Positions 1 to 7,713 of a stretch of 64,000 nucleotides of DNA are shown in pieces (positions within the stretch are counted from its first letter, which is position 1; every line of letters begins with the position of its first letter). A program made the position numbers and the translations under genes. The DNA is from Pseudomonadota bacterium (GTDB lineage: Bacteria > Pseudomonadota > Alphaproteobacteria > Rhizobiales > Rhizobiaceae), in NCBI GenBank assembly GCA_023404095.1, contig JAEYDD010000041.1, positions 372,001 through 436,000 on the forward strand. The letters are read 5' to 3'. The notes beneath the pieces were generated by a model, which searched no databases, was not told the DNA's origin, and was given only the letters and a program-made list of their open reading frames with translations.

Positions 1-1386
1 AGCGTTCTGCTGCGTGATCTGATCCATCGCGTTTATCGCCTGGTTGACGGCCTGCAGGCCGGTCGCCTGCTCGGCGGTGCTGGCGCGGATCGCCGAGAAG
101 ACCGAGCTGACCTCCACCACCTGGGTGACGATCTGGCGGAGCGACTGGGCGACTTCGTTGACCGAGCGCACGCCGTCTTCCACCTGGCCGTGCGACTTGG
201 CGATCAGGTCCTGAATGTCCTTGGCGGCATCTGCGCAGCGCTGGGCCAGCGCCCGCACCTCGGAGGCGACAACCGCAAAGCCGCGGCCCGCCTCGCCGGC
301 ACGCGCCGCCTCGATACCGGCATTCAGCGCCAAAAGGTTGGTCTGGAAGGCGATCTCGTCGATGACCTCGATGATGTTGGCGATGCTGGCCGACGACTGC
401 TGGATCTCCTGCATGGCGGAGATCGCCTGTTCGACGACCTCACCGCTGCGTTCGGCATTGCCGCGTGCGGCGACGACGAGCGTGTTGGCCTCGTTTGCGC
501 TCTGGGCCGTCTGGCGCACCGTTGTCGTGACTTCCTCGACCGCGGCGGCCGTTTCCTCGAGATTGGCCGCCTGCCGCTCGGTGCGCTTGGCCAGATCGTC
601 GGATGCGGCCGCGATCTCGCGGACGCTGACGTTGATCGATCCCGCGCCGGCATTGATGCCGCTGATGGCGGCAGAGAGCGCGGAGATGGCATGATTGAAG
701 TCGCTGCGAAGCGACTCGTAGGCTTCCGGCAGGCCGCCCTCGATGCGCGCCGTCAGATCACCGTCTGCAATGCGCTTCAACGCGGCACCGAAGCTGTCGC
801 TGACGATCCGCCGCTCCTCGCCAACCGTCTTTTCCTGCACCGCCTGCTGCTTGGACACATCCGAGGCATCCATGTAGACCGAGATGGAAAGATCCATGTC
901 GAGGAATACGGCCTTGATCAGCGCGGACAGGCGCGCGGCGGCTTCCGCAGCGCTGGTCTCCGAGCGCGTGAAGAGGCCGGCCTTCGGCCACATCTCTCTC
1001 AGGGCAACCGTCAGAAGGTGCTCGACGATCAACGCATATCCGCCGATGTACCAGCGCGGCTCCAGCCCGATGCGGGCGTGGATCTTTCCGATCGACAGAA
1101 CCTTGGCGGCGTACCCCGCATTGAAATCCGCGTTCCAGATGCTGCCCCAGTGACCGAGTTGGGCGTTCTTCGCATGGTTTATGTGCGCATCGTTGGAGAA
1201 CAGGTGGCTGACCTCCGGGCTCTTGCGGACCACGGTGTAGAACCGGTCGAGCGCGGGCGCGAGCTCACGCTCGAGGAAGGGCTTGAGCGAGCGCAGGTCC
1301 TTCAGGGCCTTTGCATCGAGCGCAAGGTATTCGAGACGACGCGCGAGGTCGGCATTGTTGCCGGTAGAGGAAGCGGCTGCGCTCAT
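1..1386 (-). CDS. Globin-coupled methyl-accepting chemotaxis protein (3' end beyond window)
   Basis: The 462 codons present read through to the window edge without a stop, so the C-terminus is missing. Residues ~15-165 match a protoglobin sensor domain, with a candidate haem-proximal His103 in KIHARIGLEP. A HAMP-like linker and then the methyl-accepting signalling domain follow; its hairpin tip carries EIAFQTNLLALNAGIEAARAG. No transmembrane segment is visible, so this should be a soluble, cytoplasmic receptor, probably sensing oxygen or another haem ligand or redox state and signalling through CheA/CheW. The architecture resembles IcpA of Sinorhizobium. The ATG at 1386 directly precedes the globin domain and has GGAAAG upstream. 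No che genes lie nearby in the window. Confidence 0.93.
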   Translation of the reverse strand, partial: MSAAASSTGNNADLARRLEYLALDAKALKDLRSLKPFLERELAPALDRFYTVVRKSPEVSHLFSNDAHINHAKNAQLGHWGSIWNADFNAGYAAKVLSIGKIHARIGLEPRWYIGGYALIVEHLLTVALREMWPKAGLFTRSETSAAEAAARLSALIKAVFLDMDLSISVYMDASDVSKQQAVQEKTVGEERRIVSDSFGAALKRIADGDLTARIEGGLPEAYESLRSDFNHAISALSAAISGINAGAGSINVSVREIAAASDDLAKRTERQAANLEETAAAVEEVTTTVRQTAQSANEANTLVVAARGNAERSGEVVEQAISAMQEIQQSSASIANIIEVIDEIAFQTNLLALNAGIEAARAGEAGRGFAVVASEVRALAQRCADAAKDIQDLIAKSHGQVEDGVRSVNEVAQSLRQIVTQVVEVSSVFSAIRASTAEQATGLQAVNQAINAMDQITQQNA

Positions 1387-1692
1387 GAGTCTTTCCGTGC
1401 TTAGGGGCTTGGCGATTTGATTGCCCATTTTTCCGGAAACCCCGTCCCTTCCGGGCACGGCGTCATTCGCGCGATTCATTGCGCTGCGGCAGGGGAAACG
1501 ACCCTGTCTGAAAAGTGGCAGTCGTCAATCTTAGTACGCCTGCGATGGTAAATTCTTCCTTTAGCAAATCCATTAATGCCGCACCCCGGCGTGCGCATTT
1601 GGTCGCAGCCTGCGCCTTCACGCACATTGGCAAAACGCCTCCATCACCCAGGGCGACGAAGGCGTTGAAAGCGAGCCGGCGATGTGTCGTCG
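1387..1692. other. Intergenic region between chemoreceptor and ParA-like gene
   Basis: This 306-bp stretch contains no convincing gene; open frames crossing it have no recognisable protein content. It should hold the promoter of the chemoreceptor and, at its ParA end, a possible terminator listed separately. The middle part (about 1530-1590) is more AT-rich than its surroundings. Confidence 0.6.
1630..1668 (-). terminator. Possible intrinsic terminator after ParA-like gene
   Basis: Read on the minus strand just after the stop at 1693, seven-base arms AACGCCT and AGGCGTT (1660-1666 and 1634-1640) pair around a 19-nt loop and run into TTTTG. The loop is long and the U-tract short, so this is only a candidate. 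Confidence 0.4.
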
Positions 1693-2406
1693 TCAGGCGG
1701 CGCGGGCGTTGTGCCGGACGGAACTGCGCGTTCCGGCGGAGCGCCGCACCGGAACACGGCGCAAAACTTCCTCGGCGAAGAGCCGCGCATTCTCGCGCGC
1801 CTTGTCGAGGTTGGAAACGCGCTGCGGATCCATCGATCGCAGCGTGCCTCCACAGTCGAAGATCTCACGAAACGCCACCCGCTCGGCGATCGGCGTATCA
1901 AGGACCGCCACGCCGCGCTCGGCAAGCAGTTGCTTGATGGCGACCATCGCACGCGTGGTGACGACAGTGCTCATTCGGGTCAGCACGACGGAATGGTCGA
2001 TCCGCACACCCGCACGCCGATCCAGCTGCTGCAGCAGTTCCAGGATCTGCGCGCCTCCGCGCGCATCCATCGCACAGCCCTGGATCGGTATCATAACATG
2101 GTCGGAAAGGCCGATCGCAGTCGCGACCAGTGCGTCGCGGGTGCCCGCCAGATCGATGATGAAGTAGTCGGTGGTATCGCGGTTCTCGCGGATGTGCGAC
2201 TGCAGCGATCCCATCGAGACCTCGGAGATGACGGTCAGGTTGCGCTGAACGCCTGAGACTTCGTGCCAGCTGGTGATCCAGCGTTGCGGATCGGCGTCCA
2301 GAATGGTGACGCGGTAGCCTTGGGCCGCCAGTTCGGTGGCGAGTATCAATGCTGCTGTTGTCTTGCCCGCTCCACCCTTTGCGTTGGCGAATGTGATTAC
2401 CGGCAT
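1693..2406 (-). CDS. ParA/MinD-like ATPase (copy 2)
   Basis: This 237-aa protein starts at the ATG giving MPVITFANAKGGAGKTTAA, which carries the deviant Walker A motif (KGGxGKTT) at residues ~9-16. The longer open frame upstream adds only low-quality sequence. A Walker A' aspartate (DADPQRW) and a conserved IIDLAG strand follow. Such P-loop ATPases usually position DNA or protein cargo, and the small VirC1-like members of Rhizobiales belong to this class. It is the second of two same-strand paralogues, 176 bp downstream of the other. No ParB, RepB or RepC gene is adjacent, so plasmid partition is not supported. The cargo is unknown. Confidence 0.85.
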   Translation of the reverse strand: MPVITFANAKGGAGKTTAALILATELAAQGYRVTILDADPQRWITSWHEVSGVQRNLTVISEVSMGSLQSHIRENRDTTDYFIIDLAGTRDALVATAIGLSDHVMIPIQGCAMDARGGAQILELLQQLDRRAGVRIDHSVVLTRMSTVVTTRAMVAIKQLLAERGVAVLDTPIAERVAFREIFDCGGTLRSMDPQRVSNLDKARENARLFAEEVLRRVPVRRSAGTRSSVRHNARAA

Positions 2407-2582
2407 TTCGAATTCCTCATGTAAGCGGCACGAGCCCCTCATCGCTCTGCAAAAAGGCGCGAAGCGGGATGGCGCCCTGTTAGCCAATCTTTCAGAACAT
2501 GGTTAACGATTTGCAAACGGAGGATACGCCGGATCTTCACAGGCTGCCGAAAAGCCGTATCAGGAGATCGAAGGCAGTCAGC

Positions 2583-3308
2583 TCAGCCGCGGCCGCCGGC
2601 GGCATGCTGGTAGCACATCCGGGCGAAGGGGCCGGCGGCTTCACGACCACCGATCTCGACGCGCGCCATGACGTCGCGGACGAAGGCCTGCATGTTGGCC
2701 ATGGCCTTGTCGAGACTGCGCACCCGCGCGTCATTCAGCGTGTACAGCGTGCAGGAATGCTCGAACATCTCGCGAAAGGCCCCGCGCTCCGTGATCGGCG
2801 TTTCGATCATCGCCATGCCCCGGAGCAGGAGCAGGTCGCGCACCTTCCTAAGCGACCGCGTCGTCACCAGCGGGTTGACGCGCGACAGCACGACTGCACG
2901 GTTTATCCTCCCGCGCGCATTGGCCTCGATGTACTGGATCAGCTCGATCACCTGCATGGCCCCCGCGGCGTCCATCGCACTGCCCTGCACCGGCACGAGT
3001 ACGAGGTCGCAAAGTCCGAGCGTCAGCGCCAGCAGCACGTCGCGCGCGCCCGAAAGGTCCACGATCACGTCGCAGCCCGGCCTGTGCAGCCGCCTGAGAT
3101 ATTCCGGCAGGGTTGCGGGCGTGGCGTCCGCAATGGCGAGTATGCGCCCGTCGCCGCATCTGTCTGCCCAGTCGGCAGCAAGCCGCAGCGGATCGCAATC
3201 TATGATGACGACATCCGAGCCTGACCGCGCAAGCTCGGTTGCCAGCAACACCGCCGCCGTCGTCTTGCCCGAACCGCCCTTCGCATTTGCTACAGCTATG
3301 ACCGCCAT
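2583..3308 (-). CDS. ParA/MinD-like ATPase (copy 1)
   Basis: This 241-aa protein begins MAVIAVANAKGGSGKTTAA, so the P-loop lies at the extreme N-terminus as in its downstream paralogue. Shared blocks include IDCDPLR/LDADPQR, VDLSGARD/IDLAGTRD, the VPVQGSAMDA segment and the ETPITERGAFREMF region. The two genes are clearly an old tandem duplication. ATP-dependent dimerisation on nucleoid DNA or membrane is the family expectation. No partner protein is encoded beside it, so whether it serves segregation, polar localisation of a receptor (a chemoreceptor lies downstream) or another cargo is open. Confidence 0.86.
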   Translation of the reverse strand: MAVIAVANAKGGSGKTTAAVLLATELARSGSDVVIIDCDPLRLAADWADRCGDGRILAIADATPATLPEYLRRLHRPGCDVIVDLSGARDVLLALTLGLCDLVLVPVQGSAMDAAGAMQVIELIQYIEANARGRINRAVVLSRVNPLVTTRSLRKVRDLLLLRGMAMIETPITERGAFREMFEHSCTLYTLNDARVRSLDKAMANMQAFVRDVMARVEIGGREAAGPFARMCYQHAAGGRG

Positions 3309-3473
3309 CGGCCTTCCAACATTGGCACGACCCTACCCTGGTCGCATGCCCTACCCCTCAGAAGGCTGCGCCAACGTTCCTAACGAGCGGTAAACAAGGC
3401 GAAGATTTGTGCCGGCGCGGCCCATCCGGCGGCTGCACATCGCCAGAACCGTCATCACGGGCCGCCTGCGGAC

Positions 3474-3510
3474 CCGAAAACGCAAAGACCCGGCGCAAGC
3501 GCACCGGGTC
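3474..3510 (-). terminator. Rho-independent terminator after alcohol dehydrogenase
   Basis: On the minus strand, just past the dehydrogenase stop at 3537, perfect seven-base arms GACCCGG and CCGGGTC (3504-3510 and 3487-3493) form a hairpin with a partly paired inner loop. It is followed by TTTGCGTTTT. Position and shape fit the end of the operon that starts near 10175. Confidence 0.7.
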
Positions 3511-3536
3511 CTCGTCTCGTCACGCGTGTTCAGGCC

Positions 3537-4682
3537 TCAGATACACTCTGCGAAGAGTTTCTTGGCGGCATCGAGCGTCAGTTCGACCGGGTTTCCGCCT
3601 GCCGTCGGATCGACAATCGCCATCGCGGCCATTTCATCGATCCGGTCCGTGCCGACGCCAAGCGCAGACAACTTGTCGGGAACGGCGAGCTCGGCACGCA
3701 GCTGCAGGACGTAGTCGTAGAAGCCGTCGAACCCGCCCGAAATGCCGAGATAGGCGGCGGCGGCCGCGATCTTGCCTTCGATGGCCGGCCGGTTGAAGCG
3801 CAGCACGGGCGGCATCACGACTGCGTTGGTCATGCCGTGATGGGTGTTGTAGATGGCGCCCACGGGATGCGACAGCGAGTGGATCGCGCCTAGCCCCTTC
3901 TGGAAGGCGACCGCGCCCATGGCGGCCGCCGACATCATGTTGGCGCGCGCCTCGATGTCGCTGCCGTCCGCGTAGGCCCGCGGAAGATATTCCTTCACCA
4001 GCCGCAGGCCTTCGAGCGCGATGCCCTGGCTCATGGGGTGATAGAATGGCGAGGAGTAGGCCTCCAGGCAATGGGCGAACGCGTCCATGCCGGTGCCCGC
4101 CGTGATCACCTTGGGCATTCCGACCGTCAGCTCCGGATCGCAGATCGTCACGGCCGGCAAAAACTTCGGGTGGAAGATCACCTTCTTCGTGTGGGTCTCG
4201 GAATTGGTGATCACCGAGGCGCGCCCGACTTCCGAACCGGTGCCGGCCGTCGTCGGCACGGCGACGATCGGAGCGATGCCCTCGACGGAGGCGCGTGTCC
4301 ACCAGTCGCCGATATCCTCGAAATCCCAGACCGGCCGCGTCTGCCCTGCCATGAAGGCGACCGCCTTGCCGAGATCGAGGCCCGAGCCGCCCCCGAAGGC
4401 GACGACGCCGTCATGGCCGCCGTCGCGGAACGCCTTGACGCCGGCCTCGAGGTTCTTGTCGTTCGGGTTCGGATCGACGTCGGCAAAGATCGCCCGGCCG
4501 AGACCGGCAGCGTCGAGAATGTCGAGCGCGTTTTGCGTGATCGCCATCGGCGCCAGGCCGCGGTCGGTGATCAGCAACGGCTTCTTCATGCCGACTGCCT
4601 TGCAGTGGTCGGCAAGTTCCTTGATGCGCCCCGCGCCGAACTTTATGGCGGTCGGATAGCTCCAGTTGGCAGTGATCGTCAT
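3537..4682 (-). CDS. Iron-containing alcohol dehydrogenase
   Basis: This 381-aa protein has the group III (iron-dependent) ADH layout. An N-terminal NAD-binding half carries GGGSGLDLGKA near residue 100, and the C-terminal metal domain has GTGMDAFAHCLEAY, HSLSHPVGAIYNTHHG and a conserved glycine loop. It should interconvert a primary alcohol and its aldehyde with NAD(P). The ATG at 4682 overlaps the stop of the upstream aldehyde dehydrogenase (ATGA), which implies translational coupling and sequential oxidation of the same carbon chain. The start is placed there because the upstream extension has no family similarity. The substrate is not readable from sequence; the ligase upstream suggests a gamma-glutamylated amino alcohol. 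Confidence 0.9.
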   Translation of the reverse strand: MTITANWSYPTAIKFGAGRIKELADHCKAVGMKKPLLITDRGLAPMAITQNALDILDAAGLGRAIFADVDPNPNDKNLEAGVKAFRDGGHDGVVAFGGGSGLDLGKAVAFMAGQTRPVWDFEDIGDWWTRASVEGIAPIVAVPTTAGTGSEVGRASVITNSETHTKKVIFHPKFLPAVTICDPELTVGMPKVITAGTGMDAFAHCLEAYSSPFYHPMSQGIALEGLRLVKEYLPRAYADGSDIEARANMMSAAAMGAVAFQKGLGAIHSLSHPVGAIYNTHHGMTNAVVMPPVLRFNRPAIEGKIAAAAAYLGISGGFDGFYDYVLQLRAELAVPDKLSALGVGTDRIDEMAAMAIVDPTAGGNPVELTLDAAKKLFAECI

Positions 4683-6064
4683 GCGAGTGCTTTCCTGAGG
4701 TGATAGGACTTCGGACGGGTGAGATTGTGGAAGCCGATGACGGAGAGCGAGCCGCCGCGGCCGGTCTCCTTCACACCTGTCCAGCACAGCGCCGGATCGA
4801 GATAATCGGCGCGATTCATGAACACGGTGCCGGTCTCAAGCTCACCGCCGAGGCGCGCGGCACGCTCGGCGTCCTGCGTCCAGAGCGAGACGGTCAGGCC
4901 GTACTTGCAGTCGTTCATCAGCTTGAGCGCTTCCTCGTCGCTCTTCACCTTCATGATGCCGACGGCGGGCCCGAAGGTCTCTTCCGTCATGAACTCCATG
5001 GAATGGTCGACATCGACAAGGACCTGCGGGGCGAGATAGGCGCCGCCATCATCGGCCGGAAACAGCTTTGGATCGACCAGAGCCTTCGCGCCGCGCGAGA
5101 CCGCGTCGGCGATCTGCGCCCGAACCGTCGCCGCAAAGCGCTTGTTCGCCATCGGCCCAAGCGTGGTTTCCTTGTCCAAAGGATTGCCGAGCTTGTAGTT
5201 GGAGACCCAGGCGACCGATTTCTCGACGAACGCGTCGTAGAGCTTCTCGTTGACGTAGACCCGCTCGATACCGCAGCAGCACTGGCCGGAATTGTAGGTG
5301 GCGCCGTCCATCAGCGTGTCGACCGCAGCGTCCAGATCCGCATCCTCCATCACATAGCCCGGATCCTTGCCGCCGAGTTCGAGCCCGACAGGCGTGAACG
5401 TGCCAGCAGCAGCGCGCTCGATCGCCCGCCCGCCCTCCACCGAGCCGGTGAAGTTGATGAAGTCGAAGCTGTTGGCGGCGATCAGCGCCGAGGTGGTGTC
5501 ATGGTCGAGGAAGATGTTCTGGAACACGTCCTCCGGCACGCCGGCCTCTACGAAGGCCCGCACCAGCCGCTCGCCGACGAGCAGCGTCTGCGCGGCATGC
5601 TTGATGATCACCGTATTGCCGGCCATCAGCGCCGGCGCGATCGTGTTGATCGCGGTCATGTAGGGATAGTTCCACGGCGCGATGACGAAGACGACGCCAT
5701 GCGCCTCGCGCTCGATGCGGCGCTCGAAGCGGTCGCTGTTTTCGATGACGATCGGCGCCAGCGAGGAATGGGCGATTTCGGCGACATAGTTGGAGCGCTC
5801 GTTGAAGCCCTTGAATTCGCCGCCGTAGCGCACCGGACGGCCCATCTGCCAGGCGAGTTCCGGCACGATCTCGTCGGCCATCTCGTTCAGCCTGGCGACG
5901 CCCTTGAGCACCAGTTGCACGCGGTCTTCCAGTGGCCGGCGCGCCCAGCTCTTCTGCGCCTTGCGGGCACGGGCGACGACATCCTTTGCCTTGTCCAGCG
6001 GCAACGCCTCGCGCTCGGCGTACACCGAGCCGTCGATGGGAGATATGCACTTGATCACGGTCAT
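4679..6064 (-). CDS. Aldehyde dehydrogenase, NAD(P)-dependent
   Basis: This 461-aa ALDH-superfamily protein has the N-terminal cofactor fold with APWNYPY and the FTGSVEGGRAI turn. The general-base Glu lies in LELGGKDPGYV and the catalytic Cys in NSGQCCCGIERVYV, where three consecutive cysteines are present. It should oxidise an aldehyde to an acid using NAD(P). It follows the glutamine-synthetase-like gene by 189 bp and is coupled to the iron ADH by a 4-base overlap. The pair would take alcohol to acid, probably on a gamma-glutamyl-protected intermediate. The length is slightly short for the family, but no motif is missing. Confidence 0.93.
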   Translation of the reverse strand: MTVIKCISPIDGSVYAEREALPLDKAKDVVARARKAQKSWARRPLEDRVQLVLKGVARLNEMADEIVPELAWQMGRPVRYGGEFKGFNERSNYVAEIAHSSLAPIVIENSDRFERRIEREAHGVVFVIAPWNYPYMTAINTIAPALMAGNTVIIKHAAQTLLVGERLVRAFVEAGVPEDVFQNIFLDHDTTSALIAANSFDFINFTGSVEGGRAIERAAAGTFTPVGLELGGKDPGYVMEDADLDAAVDTLMDGATYNSGQCCCGIERVYVNEKLYDAFVEKSVAWVSNYKLGNPLDKETTLGPMANKRFAATVRAQIADAVSRGAKALVDPKLFPADDGGAYLAPQVLVDVDHSMEFMTEETFGPAVGIMKVKSDEEALKLMNDCKYGLTVSLWTQDAERAARLGGELETGTVFMNRADYLDPALCWTGVKETGRGGSLSVIGFHNLTRPKSYHLRKALA

Positions 6065-6191
6065 GATCGATTTCCTGTTGGTTCTGTCGGAATTCTGTTT
6101 TGACGCTCCGGCTGCCCCTTATCCGGTCTGACGGCCACCTTCCCCACCCCAGCAGGCGTGAGAAGGAATTGCCGTCCCGCTTTCCGGACCA

Positions 6192-6237
6192 GTGCCCGCT
6201 CCCCTACCCTTGCGGGGAGAGCGGTATGGTAAGGGGC
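6192..6237. repeat. RIME-like palindromic intergenic element (degenerate)
   Basis: A GCCCGCTCCCCTACCCTTG..GGGGAGAGCGG..AAGGGGC imperfect palindrome sits between the glutamine-synthetase-like gene and the aldehyde dehydrogenase. It shares the TCCCC/GGGGAGA core with the elements at 19.7, 28.3, 40.1 and 41.9 kb but lacks the CCTCATCxGCCTGCCGGCACC half. Confidence 0.5.
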
Positions 6238-6253
6238 AAATCCCGCGCCGTTC

Positions 6254-7624
6254 TTACGCTCTCTCGAAGCCGCGCGCCACTTCCCAATCCGTCACACGGC
6301 GGTCGTATTCCTCCTGCTCCCACTCCGCAGCACGCGTATAGTGGTCGATAACCTCCTCTCCGAAGGCCTCGCGCAGCATTTTCGACGTGGTCATGAATTC
6401 GGTCGCCTCGCGCAGGGTCTTGGGGATCTCGCGAATGCCCTGGCCGCCATAGGCATCGCCGACGAAGGGTGCCTCTAGTTCCAGATTGCCCTCGATCCCC
6501 GCGATGCCTGCGGCAAGCAGTGCTGCCATGGCGAGATAGGGATTGAGGTCGGAGCCGCCGACGCGGCATTCGATGCGGATCGCCTTCGTGTTCTCGCCGC
6601 AGAGCCGGTAGCCGGCCGTGCGGTTGTCCTTGCTCCAGACAGCCTTGGTCGGCGCGAACGTGCCGGCCATGAAGCGCTTGTAGGAATTGATGTAGGGCGC
6701 GAGGAAATAGGTGATCTCGCTGGCATGGTTCAGGAGACCGGCGACATAGCTGCGCATCATCTCCGACATGCCGTACTTGGCTTCGGGATCATGGAACTTC
6801 GAGGTCTTGCCGTCGAGGCTCCAGAGCGACTGATGCAGGTGCGACGACGATCCGGCCGCGTTGTAATGCCATTTGGCGAGAAAGGTGATCGCCTTGCCCC
6901 GCTGCCAGGCAATCTCCTTGCAGCCGTTCTTGATGATGACATGCCGGTCGGCCATGGTCAGTGCGTCGGCATAGCGTACGTTGATCTCCTCCTGGCCGGC
7001 CGAGGCCTCGCCCTTGGAGTTTTCGACCGGAATACCCGCTCCCTGCAGGCCGTTGCGAATGGCCCGCATCACGTCCTCTTCCTTGGTCGTCTGGAAGATG
7101 TGGTAATCCTCGTTGTAGCCGCTGACGAGCCGCAGGTCGCGGTAGCCGCTCTCGCGGGCGTCGTCATAGGTCTGGTCGAAGAGGAAGAATTCCAGCTCGC
7201 TCGCCATGTAGGCCTTCAGCCCCATCGCCTCCAGCCGCTTGACCTGCCGCTTCAGGATCGCCCGCGGCGAATGCGGAACCTCCTTGTGCGTGTGGTGGTC
7301 GAGCACGTCGCAGAGCACCAGCGCCGTCCCCTCAAGCCAGGGAATTCGGCGCAGCGTCGAGAGGTCCGGCTTCATCGTGTAGTCGCCGTAGCCGGAAGCC
7401 CAGCTCGTCGAGCGATAGCCCGACACCGTCTCCATCTCCATGTCGGTCGCAAGCAGGTAGTTGCAGCTGTGCGTTTCCTCATAGGCGCCGTCGACGAAGA
7501 ACTGGGCGTGGAAGCGCTTGCCCATCAGCCGTCCCTGCATATCGACCTGGCATGCCAGCACGGTATCGATGCGGCCCTCGGCGACATCCTTCTTCAGTTC
7601 TTCCAGCGAATAGCCTGCGCTCAT
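6254..7624 (-). CDS. Glutamine synthetase-like gamma-glutamyl-amine ligase
   Basis: At 456 aa this has the length and order of the GlnA superfamily. A beta-grasp N-domain is followed by the catalytic domain with SELEFFLF (metal Glu), GQEEINVRY, the ATP/glutamate loop AGSSSHLHQSLW, and the C-terminal AIRIECRVGGSDLNPYLAMAA. The HLHQS and RVGGSDLNPY blocks are those of the GlnT/PuuA/IpuC-type branch rather than housekeeping GS. Such enzymes join glutamate to an amine (putrescine, ethanolamine, isopropylamine) using ATP. Its neighbours are an APC permease upstream and ALDH and iron ADH downstream. This is what a glutamylated amino-alcohol route would need, with substrate import, ligation, alcohol oxidation and aldehyde oxidation. 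The exact amine is unknown. Confidence 0.88.
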   Translation of the reverse strand: MSAGYSLEELKKDVAEGRIDTVLACQVDMQGRLMGKRFHAQFFVDGAYEETHSCNYLLATDMEMETVSGYRSTSWASGYGDYTMKPDLSTLRRIPWLEGTALVLCDVLDHHTHKEVPHSPRAILKRQVKRLEAMGLKAYMASELEFFLFDQTYDDARESGYRDLRLVSGYNEDYHIFQTTKEEDVMRAIRNGLQGAGIPVENSKGEASAGQEEINVRYADALTMADRHVIIKNGCKEIAWQRGKAITFLAKWHYNAAGSSSHLHQSLWSLDGKTSKFHDPEAKYGMSEMMRSYVAGLLNHASEITYFLAPYINSYKRFMAGTFAPTKAVWSKDNRTAGYRLCGENTKAIRIECRVGGSDLNPYLAMAALLAAGIAGIEGNLELEAPFVGDAYGGQGIREIPKTLREATEFMTTSKMLREAFGEEVIDHYTRAAEWEQEEYDRRVTDWEVARGFERA

Positions 7625-7676
7625 GATTTAAGCCCTGTTAACGGATTGCAGCCGCCCCTCCGGCGACCGGTAAATA

Positions 7677-7698
7677 GGGGGCCGAACACGCGGCCCCC
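7677..7698 (-). other. Intercistronic stem-loop
   Basis: GGGGGCC (7677-7683) and GGCCCCC (7692-7698) form a strong seven-base stem with an eight-base loop between the permease and the glutamine-synthetase-like gene. There is no U-tract on the minus strand, so it more likely sets mRNA stability or partial attenuation than full termination. Confidence 0.45.
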
Positions 7699-7713
7699 GC
7701 TCGAAAATGCCCC

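Noticed and set aside
1693..3308. repABC or parAB plasmid replication/partition locus
   Set aside because: There is no RepB, RepC or ParB homologue and no parS-like repeat series; two ParA-like genes alone do not define an origin.
4700..6103. Plus-strand open frame of 467 codons over the aldehyde dehydrogenase
   Set aside because: The opposite strand encodes a complete ALDH with all motifs; this frame is a codon-bias artefact.
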